Below, in pieces: positions 21,763-33,085 of a stretch of DNA of 64,000 nucleotides (positions are counted from its first letter, which is position 1; each line of letters begins with the position of its first letter). The stretch comes from Thermothelomyces thermophilus ATCC 42464 (Eukaryota; Ascomycota; Sordariomycetes; Sordariales; Chaetomiaceae), in contig NC_016472.1 in the NCBI RefSeq assembly GCF_000226095.1, positions 10,354,001 to 10,418,000 on the forward strand. Direction: 5' to 3'. Both the position numbers and the translations under genes were made by a program. Below the pieces are notes generated by a model, which had not been told where the DNA came from, ran no database searches, and saw only the letters and a program-made list of their open reading frames with translations.

Positions 21763-23013
21763 GCTGACCAGATGCCAGGCAGTCACAGCTCGCCAGATTG
21801 TCCCCGGAGAAGTGCAGCGAAGAATGCGCGGATAGGTCAAGGGTGGTCGAGGCGATTCCTGGGTGGCGAGTCCAGGCGGGGGGAGTCAGGGGCCGTGCCT
21901 GAGGTTGTGCGCGACACAAGAATGGAGAATCAAGGCAGCTGCTGGATTTAGCTTCGGACAAAATTGACAGCCATCATTTAAATGAATTAGTGAAACCGGA
22001 GAAGAGAAAAGGTCAGAAACTGGCGGGGCTCGATGCGCGTGGCGAGGTTGCTTGTGTTGTGTGAAATCGATGAGATCGAGATTTCTGAAGCACCTTCCAA
22101 GGGGAGAACTCGAGCTGAAGGAACTTGGTTCTGCAGGCAGCCGCGCGTGTGTGACGGGGATGTTGGTTGTATAACTGACTGTGTATTTGGCGCCGGGCGT
22201 GCACGCATTCGTGCGCGGGCGAGAGCGTGGTCGCATGGGAAGGCTGCACTTTCAAACTCGACTGATACCCCAGCCCCCAAGCCCCTGATTAGGCAGCAAG
22301 GCTGCTCCTGCGGCGTCTTGGAGAGATAATCGCAGGCCTCATTGCACATGTAAATTAGCCATGCCGGCTCTCTCGGTGCCCTTATCTGGATCGATTCGCT
22401 CTGGTACACCTGGGCTCTGAGATGTTGTGCACAATCTCGATTTTTTTCTTCGATCTGGGATGTTTTCTGCAGAGGTAGATAAGGGTGGTAATTATACAGC
22501 TCCAGGCCTGTTGCAATGGGCAGAACGAGGGGCAGGGCCATTTCCGAGTTTGATCAATGGAGCTAGCACAGCTGAAGAAAGGGCGGCTCTCTCTTGAAAG
22601 GAACTGAGAGGCGCGGAGAAAGAGAACTACCACATTTTCCATGTCTATTGTGCCTTGTGTTAGCCGGTCGCGGGACGCTGCATTTCCTAGTAATTATTTC
22701 AGGGTGGCAGAAGGAGGGCGACAGGTTACGTGCGCGAATGAAGGAGAAACTCGGAGCCTGTATTATTATAAAGTATGGAATCGTGGATTCACAAAGAACC
22801 TTGAAGATAAGGAATCCTAGCCATCAACTAGCATTCTCTGAGATTATTCAGGCAACGACTGGAGGAGCTCTGCTGACACTTGAATGCGTTTGGCAGACCG
22901 GCCATTGGGCAGGGTTGGGCCGCAACAGCAATAAGTAAAGCACAAAAAGGACCGTGTCGACTGAAAGAGAACCGGATGCAAACGGACTGGCAACCTTTCC
23001 ACCATGGGGCGGG
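21763..23013. promoter_or_regulatory. Shared divergent promoter region of the two BTB genes
   Basis: This is 1,251 bp between two head-to-head paralogous genes. It is GC-normal, without a recognisable ORF of its own; open frames on both strands lack domains. Alternating GCGCGAGC-like repeats occur near 22195-22225. Confidence 0.5.
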
Positions 23014-24043
23014 ATGGAGTACTGTGAAAGGTGCAACCGTTATTTTACCAGTGCAAGAGCGCTTCAACAGCACCGCCAGGATTCGACCAGGCACGCTTCT
23101 GATATTCTCTCGACAAGAACGGCATCGCCTATAAGCCCTTTCGCGCAGAAACCGTCGACTCCTGGAATGGCATCGACCGGGTTTAATAGAAGCTGGGGAA
23201 CTGGCTGGGAAACTGAGAAACCCCGCAGAACCGAGGAGGAGCCTTCGAAAGATCTAATAAACTTGTTAAGAAGGTATGATGTTTCGACTTTTGTCATCCC
23301 CTCCTTCCCCCCTGGTCGAAGATTTAAAGTTGTTAAGAATAGTCTCGGGTCAGGCTCTACTCAAGCGGGGAGTACTCGGACCTCGTGATATCCTGTAGGG
23401 GGAAGGAATACCATGTGCACAAGGCCATTGTGTGCACACAGTCCGAGTTCTTCTCTACCGCTTGCCGCACAAGCTTTAAGGCCAGTGAGAGTCGATACTA
23501 CCACCACCACTTTTATGCTCGCAGCGGCCCTTAGCTGACATGAATATCCTTCAACAGGAGGCTGGAGAAGGCAAGATTGACCTTCCGGATGATGATCCCC
23601 AGCTTGTCCACATCATGATATATTATCTGTACCACTTTGACTACGACATACAGCTGGCGCACGAGCAAAGTCATTCCGAGGGGTCAGGGCCGGACGTCGA
23701 CAGACGCGACATGAATAAGCCGACCGGGAGCGTTCTTGCCACGCATGCAAGAGTATATTCTCTGGCGGAGAAGTACCTCATCCGGGGATTGAAAACCGTT
23801 GCGGTTCGACAATTCAAGTTGGCGGCTACCTCCTTCCCAGATATCGACGATTTTCTTGAGGCAACGCTGGAGGTCTATAGCTCTACTGTCGATGATGACA
23901 GAGGTTTGAGAGATGTCGTCGTTGAAACCCTCTATACAAACTCAAACTGGTTGGATAGGGAGAATGTACGAGATGTAATCAAAGAACTGGGAGCTTTGAC
24001 GTATGATCTCGTCATATACATGCGCCGACGGCGCGCCTTCTGA
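23014..24043 (+). CDS. C2H2 finger-BTB/POZ protein, 290 aa, three exons
   Basis: Exons are 23014-23273, 23354-23480 and 23558-24043. Intron 1 is 80 nt (GTATGA...GTCAG). Intron 2 is 77 nt and appears to be GC-AG (donor AAG/GCCAGT, branch-like GCTGAC, acceptor CAACAG). I start at the ATG at 23014; the longer frame from 22954 begins with GTG. Residues 4-27 form a C2H2 finger (C4, C7, H20, H27). After a Pro/Ser linker comes the BTB domain (SGEYSDLVISCRGKEYHVHK, then IDLPDDDPQLVHIMIYYLYHFDY) and the same C-terminal region as its neighbour (HARVYSLAEKYLIRGLKTVA). Exon 2 has the same length (127 nt) and phases as in the paralogue. If the GC donor is not used, translation stops at 23532-23534. Copia E begins 30 bp after the stop codon. 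Confidence 0.75.
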
Positions 24044-24068
24044 ATCAGCAGATACTAGGTAATAATTA

Positions 24069-24073
24069 GATTG
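24069..24073. repeat. Target-site duplication of copia E (left copy)
   Basis: GATTG; the matching copy is at 37746-37750. Confidence 0.85.
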
Positions 24074-24242
24074 TCTTGCAGGTGGATGCGCGGATAGAAC
24101 TGACGATCTTCGTATCTCTGCTACGTAGTTGGCGATGGTTCTGGAGGAAGAAGGACGGAGGCGTCCAGAGCCAACCTGCAGGAAGATGTAGGTGGCTGCA
24201 ACCTCGGTAGGGCTGGAGCCCTGGTAGGCCCAGTCTACCATA
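24074..24242 (-). repeat. 3' LTR of copia E (169 bp)
   Basis: Nearly identical to 37577-37745. The few differences seen are C-to-T or G-to-A type. GC-rich and spared from heavy RIP. Confidence 0.92.
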
Positions 24243-25636
24243 CCCCCCCACAGATAGCCACATCTTTGCCGTCGTCGCCATCCTTCTACCTAAACCAGTA
24301 GTCTAGATACAAATTGAGGTGGTTATCTATTAGTTCTATCTGCCTACTGCGGCTCAAACTGCCTAGGGTACGCGTCTTTCTGTTATCCCTAGTAGCCATA
24401 AGAAGTAGGTATACTTCTCTCGTTCTAGTGGTTTGGTTAGCCTATCTATAGCTATCTTAGTGCTAGTTATATACTTTAGTATAAAGTGTCCCTCTTTATA
24501 CTTCTTGATGACCTATTTATACTAAATATCAATGGCCTGCGTATGTCTAGTATTTAATAGGTTTATTATATTAGTATATACGTTTTTACTATTAGTAAAG
24601 ATAATTAGTATAGTTAGTTATGGATAGCTGTATTCCTATAGGATTTAGCTAACCTATTATAAGAAATATATAGTCGGGGTAAGGTTAGTAAACTCTGCTT
24701 TAGTGGTACTAAGTATAATAAACGTCTGCTTCTTTGTTTTCTATAATACTAGTCTATTAGCTAGAAAGACGATATAGGCACTAGTAGAATATTAGCGTAG
24801 GGGGTCATCTACTTAGGAGGCATCTATAAAGGTAGTTAGTTTCAAGTCGTTAATCTTTATATTACTACCGAGTTTAATACCGTGGGAATAAGTGCTAGCT
24901 AAGTAGCGATATAGATGCTAAAGAGCATCTAGATACTCCTATAATGGGCCGTTATTGGCTTTATGGAGACAGGAGATAGTATATATAATGTCGATCTAGG
25001 TATTATAGGCTAGCTAGTTTAGTTAGCTAGTCTAGGTAGAATACTAATCCTTCTTATCTTCTAGTTTATTCTAAATATAGGGCAGTTCGAACTTCGAACG
25101 CTAGGAAGTCTTAGCCGGATTAATACCCTCTATACCATATTTACGTAGCAAAGTGGTAATATACGTCTCCTACGATAGGAAGATCTTCCTATTTACCCTA
25201 TTCTATAAGATATCTAGTCCTAGGAATCGTTTGACTTTACCAAGCTCCTTAAGGTTATATCTATCCTTTAGATAGTTACAAATTCCGTTAACGGTAGAGC
25301 TATCTTTTATGGCGATAAGAAGGTCGTTAATGTATAGGATAAGCAGTATACCTATATCTCTATAGCGAAAGAGATAGAGGTTAGAAGGGATTAATTCGAA
25401 CCCGAGTTCTTTAAATATTAGTTTAATTACCAGGAACTAGTATAGTAGACTTTAATATAGTCTATAGAGTGCCTTCTTCAGTCTATAGACTTTACTAGAT
25501 GGCTTGTCTAATCTAGGGGGTAGTTTAATATAGTATTCTACTCTATCCGGAATTAGTACGTTAAGAAATATAGTTTTAAAGTCGAATTATAAGTACTCTA
25601 GATCTTTAATTATAACGATAGCAAAGAAGATCTTAA

Positions 25637-26063
25637 TGTCACGGAAATATATATGCAGGACGTCGCCTAAGTCGCCTCCCCCGACAGGCCAATAGGATAG
25701 CAGGCACGAACGGACCAATCAGGAAAAGATCACGCTTAGCAAAGTGATCTATACACTATAAGATCACTACTGTAGCTATAATCTAGATAGCAAAGAATCA
25801 CTAGGTAAAGAGTAATCCTCAGATTATATATACATATAGATAGTCACTCGTTATAATAGACTCTAGGAGTTTACTAGTGATAGCAACCTGTCCTATAATC
25901 ATAGTACTCATACTAAGCATTGCTAATTACTATAAGAGATAACTCTAGTATTATTATAAACCCTTTAGCTTCACCAAATCCCTTAGACGACCTGCCTACT
26001 TGTCCTGCTTAATCTACCTTCGTCTAAACCCTTTTAGAAGAAGTCTAAGTTAGGTTCGTTATA
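25637..26063 (+). repeat. 5' LTR of gypsy A (427 bp)
   Basis: It begins TGTCACGG and ends in TTATA, the RIP form of TCACA. TATATATA is at 25825-25832 and AGTGATAGCAAC at 25876-25887. Confidence 0.92.
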
Positions 26064-26064
26064 C

Positions 26065-26076
26065 GTTGCTATCACT
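26065..26076 (+). other. Putative self-priming primer binding site of gypsy A
   Basis: GTTGCTATCACT starts 2 nt after the LTR and is the exact reverse complement of AGTGATAGCAAC inside both LTRs (25876-25887 and 32898-32909). No tRNA 3'-end match (such as TGGTATCAGAGC) is seen here. This is the Tf1-like arrangement. Confidence 0.6.
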
Positions 26077-29000
26077 CCCTTTGTTCTATTATAGTTTAGA
26101 ATGGAGGTAACTTTGACCTCGACATCGACATGGCTACTAACGTTATAGCCGAATAGCTGTTCGCCTAGCTTGGTCAACTCTATTAGCGAATCTAGGAGTT
26201 AGACTAGAGAGACAAGGCTACTTAAGCTTAAATCAAGGAACTCGAGAACGGCGAAAAGCACTTATAGAAACTAGTTAACGAGGCCTATGCTAAAATCAAC
26301 GCACTTAAGGGCGCTAAAGCGAGCCGTATTAAGATCGAACTACCTAGTAAATATAGAGGAACTAAGGAAGACCTTGTAAGATTCCTAATAAACCTCTGAT
26401 CCTACTTCTGACTTAATAATAATAAGTTTCTAGATAATAAAGCTAAAGTCCTCTATATAGTTATAAGATTAGAGGGTAAGGCATTTAGATAGTTTAAGCC
26501 TATATAGAACGATTATCTTACTAAGGAAGATAAAGACGACCGAGATATATTTATATAGGTAGTCTTTTAATCTTATAACCGTTTCGAAGAAGAGCTTTAA
26601 AAGGTTTTTAATGATAAAGATAAGAAGATTTATATATAAGAAAGACTTACTAATCTCCGATAGACCAAGTTAATAGCCTCCTATATTATATAGTTTAGAT
26701 AAGATATACTTAAGTCTTAGCTTAATAATAAAGCGTTAATATAACTATTCTATAATAGCTTAAAGGAAAAGGTTAAAGACAAGCTATATAAGTATGATCG
26801 GCCTAAGACCTTAGATAAATATATTATATAGGCTATTAGAATCGATAATCGACTCTATATATAAGAGTAGTAGAAACGAGGTCAAATAAACAGAACTATA
26901 GTTAAGGCTAATAATGAGAAAAAGTGAGCGTATATTAGTACCTTATATAGAATATACCCTAGAGCTATAGATATAGATATAGTATAGAAGTAAGACTAGA
27001 AGAAGACGACTAAAGACAAGTCTAATATTACCTACTATAACTATAGAAAGAAAGGGCACTATAAGCGAGAATATTAAAGCCTAAAGAAAAAGTAGAAGAT
27101 AGTCCTTAGAAAGGAAATTACGGTTATCGACGAAACTACTAAGGACGTTATCGAAGTAGCGGCCACAGGCTATAAAGATAGGGGCAATGACACGGACAGT
27201 CTTAGATATAATAGTAACGGTAAAGACGAATAAGCACCGTACTCCGAACTAGTTACTATAGACCTAGAGATAGGTCTTGCTAAATAGGATACGGTAGGAG
27301 AGTATATACTACTAATTTCGATTCTCCTAGCCTTAAGGCAGTAGGGTTTTACGGTTATATAGAGGTAGGATAGATCGTAGATAACCGACACCTAAGGAAT
27401 CGAAAGACCTAGACCTAATGTTCTATTCCTCTAGGAATGAATTGAATAGTACTATAATGAAGTTTTCTAGCTTAATACGGAACTATGTAAACAGGATAGA
27501 CGCTTAATTCGACTTACCTAGTAGAGCGATAAGATAAGGGACAAAACAAAGGAACTCTAATATATCGTAGAAACTATTAAAGAAGGACAGCCTATAATAT
27601 ATAATAGGCCTAATAGCTATACTAAGTACCTTAACGACTAGTAACTTAGTAATAATATATAGAACCTAGAATACCAGTTTATATATATAAACCGCGGAAA
27701 AGACAAGTATATATAGGAAAGCTACTAGAAGAAATATTCCTATTTTAGCATTAGGGTACCTATAGTCTACATATAGTAAAAAGGATTTAGGAAAAAATTC
27801 TAATACCTCCTAGGCAATGCTATACGACTATACCCTTAATACGAGGCATATACGTAAGTGCCCTAGTTCTAGTATATAGCATACAGATACCGATACCACT
27901 TCTGCGACAAATTCGAAAACAATCACTAGCCGACCTAACAAGGAAATGAGGACGGAAGCTTACGCCCTATAGAATAGGTCTATAATATAGGAAACAGAGC
28001 AGCCGAATTGCTCTAGAAGATCGAAGCCCGTGATCTAGGAGGCATTACGTTAGTTCTAAGACGAGCCTAGCCTAGGCACTACAGAATAGGACGAAATATA
28101 TAGGACTCGTGCTAGAGTAACAATTGCCTCTATTATATAGACGAAAAGAAATCGCGAATTTGGGAGCTTTAGATGAAGCTACGGTATATATAATAAAAAG
28201 TAGAACGGACTTAATAGTAAGAAGCCGTAAGCACTTAATGGCTTACGGAAATAAGTACGATTAACGAAGCCGCTATTAGCCGAATAACTAAAGAGGTTAG
28301 CACTGACCTAAGAAACGGGTTAAGGCCTTTCGAGGGGCCCGGAAACTATTAACGCCTATATAATGGCAAGTAATAGCGTAATATAGGGGGAACTAGCATA
28401 AGAGACTACTATATTGAGACCTCCCGATGGAAATATAGGAAATTACCGTAATCTTTGGACGATAGCAGCAAGATAAGTGACTATGGATAATAGCATAATA
28501 GAAATAGTACGAAATGTTCGCACTAGTAGATAGTAAAGTAGGGATAAACCTAATTTCGCTAACGCTTATAAATTAGCTATGGATACCCTAGAGAATAAAG
28601 CGGAAGTATAGTATAGTTAAAGGGCTATTTCTAACGTAATAGGTATATAGAGAGACCGAACTAATCGATATTATTATAGTAGGAAAGACTATAGCAGTCA
28701 TATTTAGTATTATAGACATAGGCAACGACAAAGATATAATATTAAAGTTACTATAGTATAAAGACTACAACCTAGACATTAGCTAGAAGAATAGTAGCTA
28801 CCTATAACCCTAAATAGAGTTATATTCGACTAGTAAGATAGGGAGTATATAAGGATCGTAAGCAGACGATACTTAAGGGAAGGCATGTCCTACAGATCTA
28901 CCGCAAGAGACGGACAGTGGCAGACAGACTACTACAGACTCTAGAAGAGGCGGTATAACGACATTAATATCGTAATAGGAAGAACGAGCCGAACCGCTGA

Positions 29001-31408
29001 TAGCTGTTCTCTCTATTAACGAATACAGAGCACTACAATTGGAGTAGTGGGTTAAGATAGGAAAAATCGCCAACATCGCCATAGACAGAACCAAGTTCGT
29101 ATACTATTAGAAAACCGAGAGACGAGACAAGACTAGGGAAGTACTAAAGGAATACGAAGGACACCTAGCATTCGAACTAAAACATCTAGAAGGACTACCA
29201 GAATATAGCCTATAGGATTACGAGATCAAGCTTAAGGAAGGAGCACGACTAAAGTTCTTTAAGATCTATTATACAAGCCAGACTTAGAACGAAGAACTTA
29301 AGCGATATTTAGAGGAGAACCTTCGAAGAGGATATATCTACCTGTCGATATTGCTAGCAGGCTACCTAATCCTGTTTGTACCTAAGAAAGACAGAAAGCT
29401 ATAGTTATATGTTGACTATTGGCAACTTAAACTTGCTATTAGCCTATAACTACATATGGATCAAAGAAGGCAACAAGTAGAAAACGGCCTTTAGGACACC
29501 CTATAGCCACTACAAGTACCTTATTATGCCATTCGGACTTATAAACACGCTAGCAACGTTCTAAGCCCTAATTAATTAAGCTATTTGACCCTTTCTTGAC
29601 AAATTTACAGTATATTATCTCGACGATATACTTATCTTCTCTAAGACGATAGACGAACATTAGAAGCACGTAAAAGTAATGCTAGACGCGCTATATACGT
29701 ATAAACTATTAGTTAATAAGGAAAAGAACGAATTCCACGTTAGGAAAACGGTGTTTTTAAGATACAAGATATCCCTAGGACAAATCCGGATAGAACCTTC
29801 AAAGGTTAAAGCTATTAAGAATTAGCTATAACTAACATCAGTCACGGAAATACAAAGCTTTATCGGATTTATAAACCTCTACCGAATATTTATTAAGAAC
29901 TTTAGAGTAATCGTACGACCTTTACACGAACTTACAAAGAAGAACATTAAATTCCAATAGGAAGAACAGCACGAGCAAGCATTTATATAGATCTATAACG
30001 CCATTACTAAAGATCTAGTACTAGTACTACCAGACCCTAAGAAGCCATTCGAGGTAGAAACGGACGCTTTAGACTACGCCATCGAAGCACAATTAGGATA
30101 ACAAGACAAATAAGAAAAGCTACATCCTATAGCCTTCTTTTTAAAGAAGCTCGATAGATTATGTCTTAATTATCTGATCTATAATAAGGAATTACTTACG
30201 ATTGTCGAAGCTTTTAAGGAATGGCGACTATACCTTAGTAGTACAATTAAACTAGTATAAGTATATATAGATTATAAGAATTTACGATACTTTACGATAA
30301 CAAAAGAACTTAACAGACGACAAATACAATAGGCGGAATTCCTTATAGAATTTAACTTTAAGATCTACTATAAGAAGGGCAAAGAGAACGTACGAGCGGA
30401 TATCTTAAGCCGACGAACGGATTATATAGAAGGACGAACGGAAATAATACTACCGTTATTCAAGGAACGAATAGACGGAACACTATATCACAAAACGCAA
30501 ATACCTGTGGAAGATAATCTACTTGACTCGTTCCTAGAATATTATATAATCTTTCGAAAAGAAAGAATCAACGAGATATAATATTAAGTAGCACCCGGAC
30601 TAGTGGTACCTAATGGAGTAGAAGAAAGAGATAGGAAACTCCAGTACCAAGGCAAAGCATATATCTACGACGGGGATCAATAGCTACAAATGATTTGAGA
30701 ACTCTATAAGTCGAAACTCGGAAGATATAAAGGAGTTACAAAGACTGTCGTATAAGTTAGGAAACACTACAACTTTCTATAGTTAACGGTACGAGTTAAG
30801 GAAGTCGTACGAAACTACAACATTTGTAATCGAAGCAAAACGGTACGACACAAGCCGTATAGGCTACTTTAGCCACTACTAATAGCTAACGAACTATAGA
30901 GTTTAGTTACAATAGACTTATTACGAAGCTACTAGAATCTAAGGATATAGCTACAAGAGTAACCTATAATAATATTCTTATTATAATAGATTACCTAACT
31001 AAATAGGTATACTTCTTTCCCTATAAGGAGTCCTAGATAGCTAAATAGTTGGTAAACGTGATCTATTAGCAAGTTACATTAGTATATGCTTAGCCACAAG
31101 AATAGATCACCAATAGAGATACCAAGTTCGTATCGAAGTTTTAGTAAGCGTTAATATAACGATTAGGTATCAATAGCAAGCTATTAATAGCATACCACCC
31201 ACAGACTAACGGACAAACAGAGCGACTAAACTAAGTTATTAAGCAGTACCTTTACTCTTACATTAACTACTAACAAGATGACTAGGTCATGCTATTACCA
31301 ATAGTATAACTCGCTTATAACATAACGCCAATAGAAACAACTAAAGTTATACCGTTCTTCGCAAACTACAGATATAAAGCAGACCTTAGGCAAAGACTAG
31401 AGGTCATA

Positions 31409-31687
31409 GTGCCAAGAGCAGCAGTCAAAGTAGAACAAATATACGTACTATATAAAAAGCTCAAAAAGGAACTCGAGTTTGTTAAGACTAGAATAAAGAA
31501 CTACTATAACAAATACAGGCTCGAGGGACCTCGCCTAGAGAGGGGAGACAAAGTCTACCTAATCGTACGAAACTTACGAACCAAACGACTAAGTATAAAG
31601 CTAGACTTTAAGAAGATCAGATTCTTTGTTATTAAAGAACAAATTTTAATATCTAACTACCGACTATCGTTACCGTCATCTATATAA
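31409..31687 (+). pseudogene. Surviving open segment of the gypsy A integrase C-terminus
   Basis: This is the longest readable stretch of gypsy A pol. It carries the ERGDKVYLIVRNLRTKR-type GPY/F-region signature that follows the integrase core and precedes the chromodomain. It is not an independent gene. Confidence 0.7.
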
Positions 31688-32658
31688 CTATAGACAGATG
31701 TTTTTCATATTTCACTTCTCGAACTAGTACTAAAGAATACCAAGGTTGCTATATATATCGAAGTAGAGGACGAAGAGGAAGAATAGGACATCGAAGAAAT
31801 TCTAAATTTACGTACTATTAACGGGGAACTATAGTATCTAGTTAAATGGCTTGATTTTGGACTAGAGGACAACTTATAGGAACTAGTTAAGAATTTAAAC
31901 TACCCTAAGAAACTAGAACAGTTCCACCGGCAGAACCTAGATTAACTAAAGGCAAAACCGGGACAGAATCGAAGATAGCGCCCTAGTCAATAACATCAAT
32001 ACCACCATTGAGCTACATACCTAGAACCGCCCTAGATTCCTACTACTCTACCTCTTCCAATTCATCCAAAGACGCAAGACCCTAGCGAACTATCTCCGAC
32101 CCTTAAGATAATAACAATCGCTTTTAACGACAAATACGGTCTAAACGAGCTAGAGACTTGTCTAGACGACGCTATGCTTTTGCTAACGAATCGCGGTCGG
32201 CACGGAGAGCCTCCTTGGCATCTTATTCTAATCGGTCGAGGCGCTTTGACTCGTCTACGATATAGGATACTACAGAAGTTAGTATAGGAAAAATATACTA
32301 ACAAGGGAATATAGATAAGATAAAACCGGAACCCTAGAACCGTTATACGACCTTCTATAACAAACGTATTCGCCGTAACGAGAAGAACTCTCTATTATAT
32401 AGTAGTAAAGGCTACGCGAAAAACAATAAGAACAAAGCATCACTTCGAACCCTAGCTCGTTAATGGCAGCAGCTAGGGCAATACGCTCCTTAGTCTTTAC
32501 AGACCTTTTTGTCGAATGCTTTACTATACAAGATATGTTATTAGTAACATACAAAGGAAAGAGGGAAACACGGAAGACAACTTACTAAGGGTTATTAGCG
32601 TTATTTGAAACGGCCTAAGATAGGCTTTCGGGTCGAAAGCCTTAAAGGAGGGGCATCG

Positions 32659-33085
32659 TATCACGGAAATATATATATAGGACGTCGCCTAAGTCGTCTC
32701 CCCCGACAAGCCAATAGGACAGTAGGCACGAACGGACTAATTAGGAAAGGATCACGCTTGGCAAAGTGATCTATATACTATAGGATCACTACTATAGCCG
32801 TAATCTAGACGGCAAAGGATCACTAGGTAAAGAGTGATCCTCGGATTATATATACATGTAGATAGTCACTCGTTATGGTAGACTCTAGGAGTTCACCAGT
32901 GATAGCAACCTGTCCTATAATTATGATACTTATACCAAGCATTGCTGATTACTGTGAGAGACAACTCTAGTGTTGTTGTAAACCCTTTGGCTTCACCGAA
33001 TCCCTTAGACGACCTGCCCGCTTGTCCCGCTCAATCTACCTTCGTCTGAACCCTTTTAGAAGAAGTCTAAGTTGGGTTTGTCACA
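32659..33085 (+). repeat. 3' LTR of gypsy A (427 bp)
   Basis: Same length as the 5' LTR. It is preceded by a purine-rich tract (AAAGGAGGGGCATCG), the likely polypurine tract. Its first dinucleotide is TA instead of TG, a RIP-type change. Confidence 0.92.

Larger units (their letters stand above)
25637..33085 (+). mobile_element. Gypsy-type chromovirus-like LTR retrotransposon A, RIP-degraded, nested in copia E
   Basis: The element is 7,449 bp with two 427-bp LTRs. The duplication is CTTAA at 25632-25636 and CTTGA at 33086-33090, differing by one G-to-A. The order gag (from about 26100), zinc knuckle (27036-27080, Cys codons turned to Tyr), aspartic protease (DSG altered to DSK, near 28527), reverse transcriptase (YLDDILIFS retained near 29614-29640), RNase H, integrase and a chromodomain-like end (31840-31930, YLVKW-L-F/Y) is that of Ty3/gypsy chromoviruses. 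Compared with B it lacks about 100 bp in the reverse transcriptase at about 29430. No protein can be made. Confidence 0.92.
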
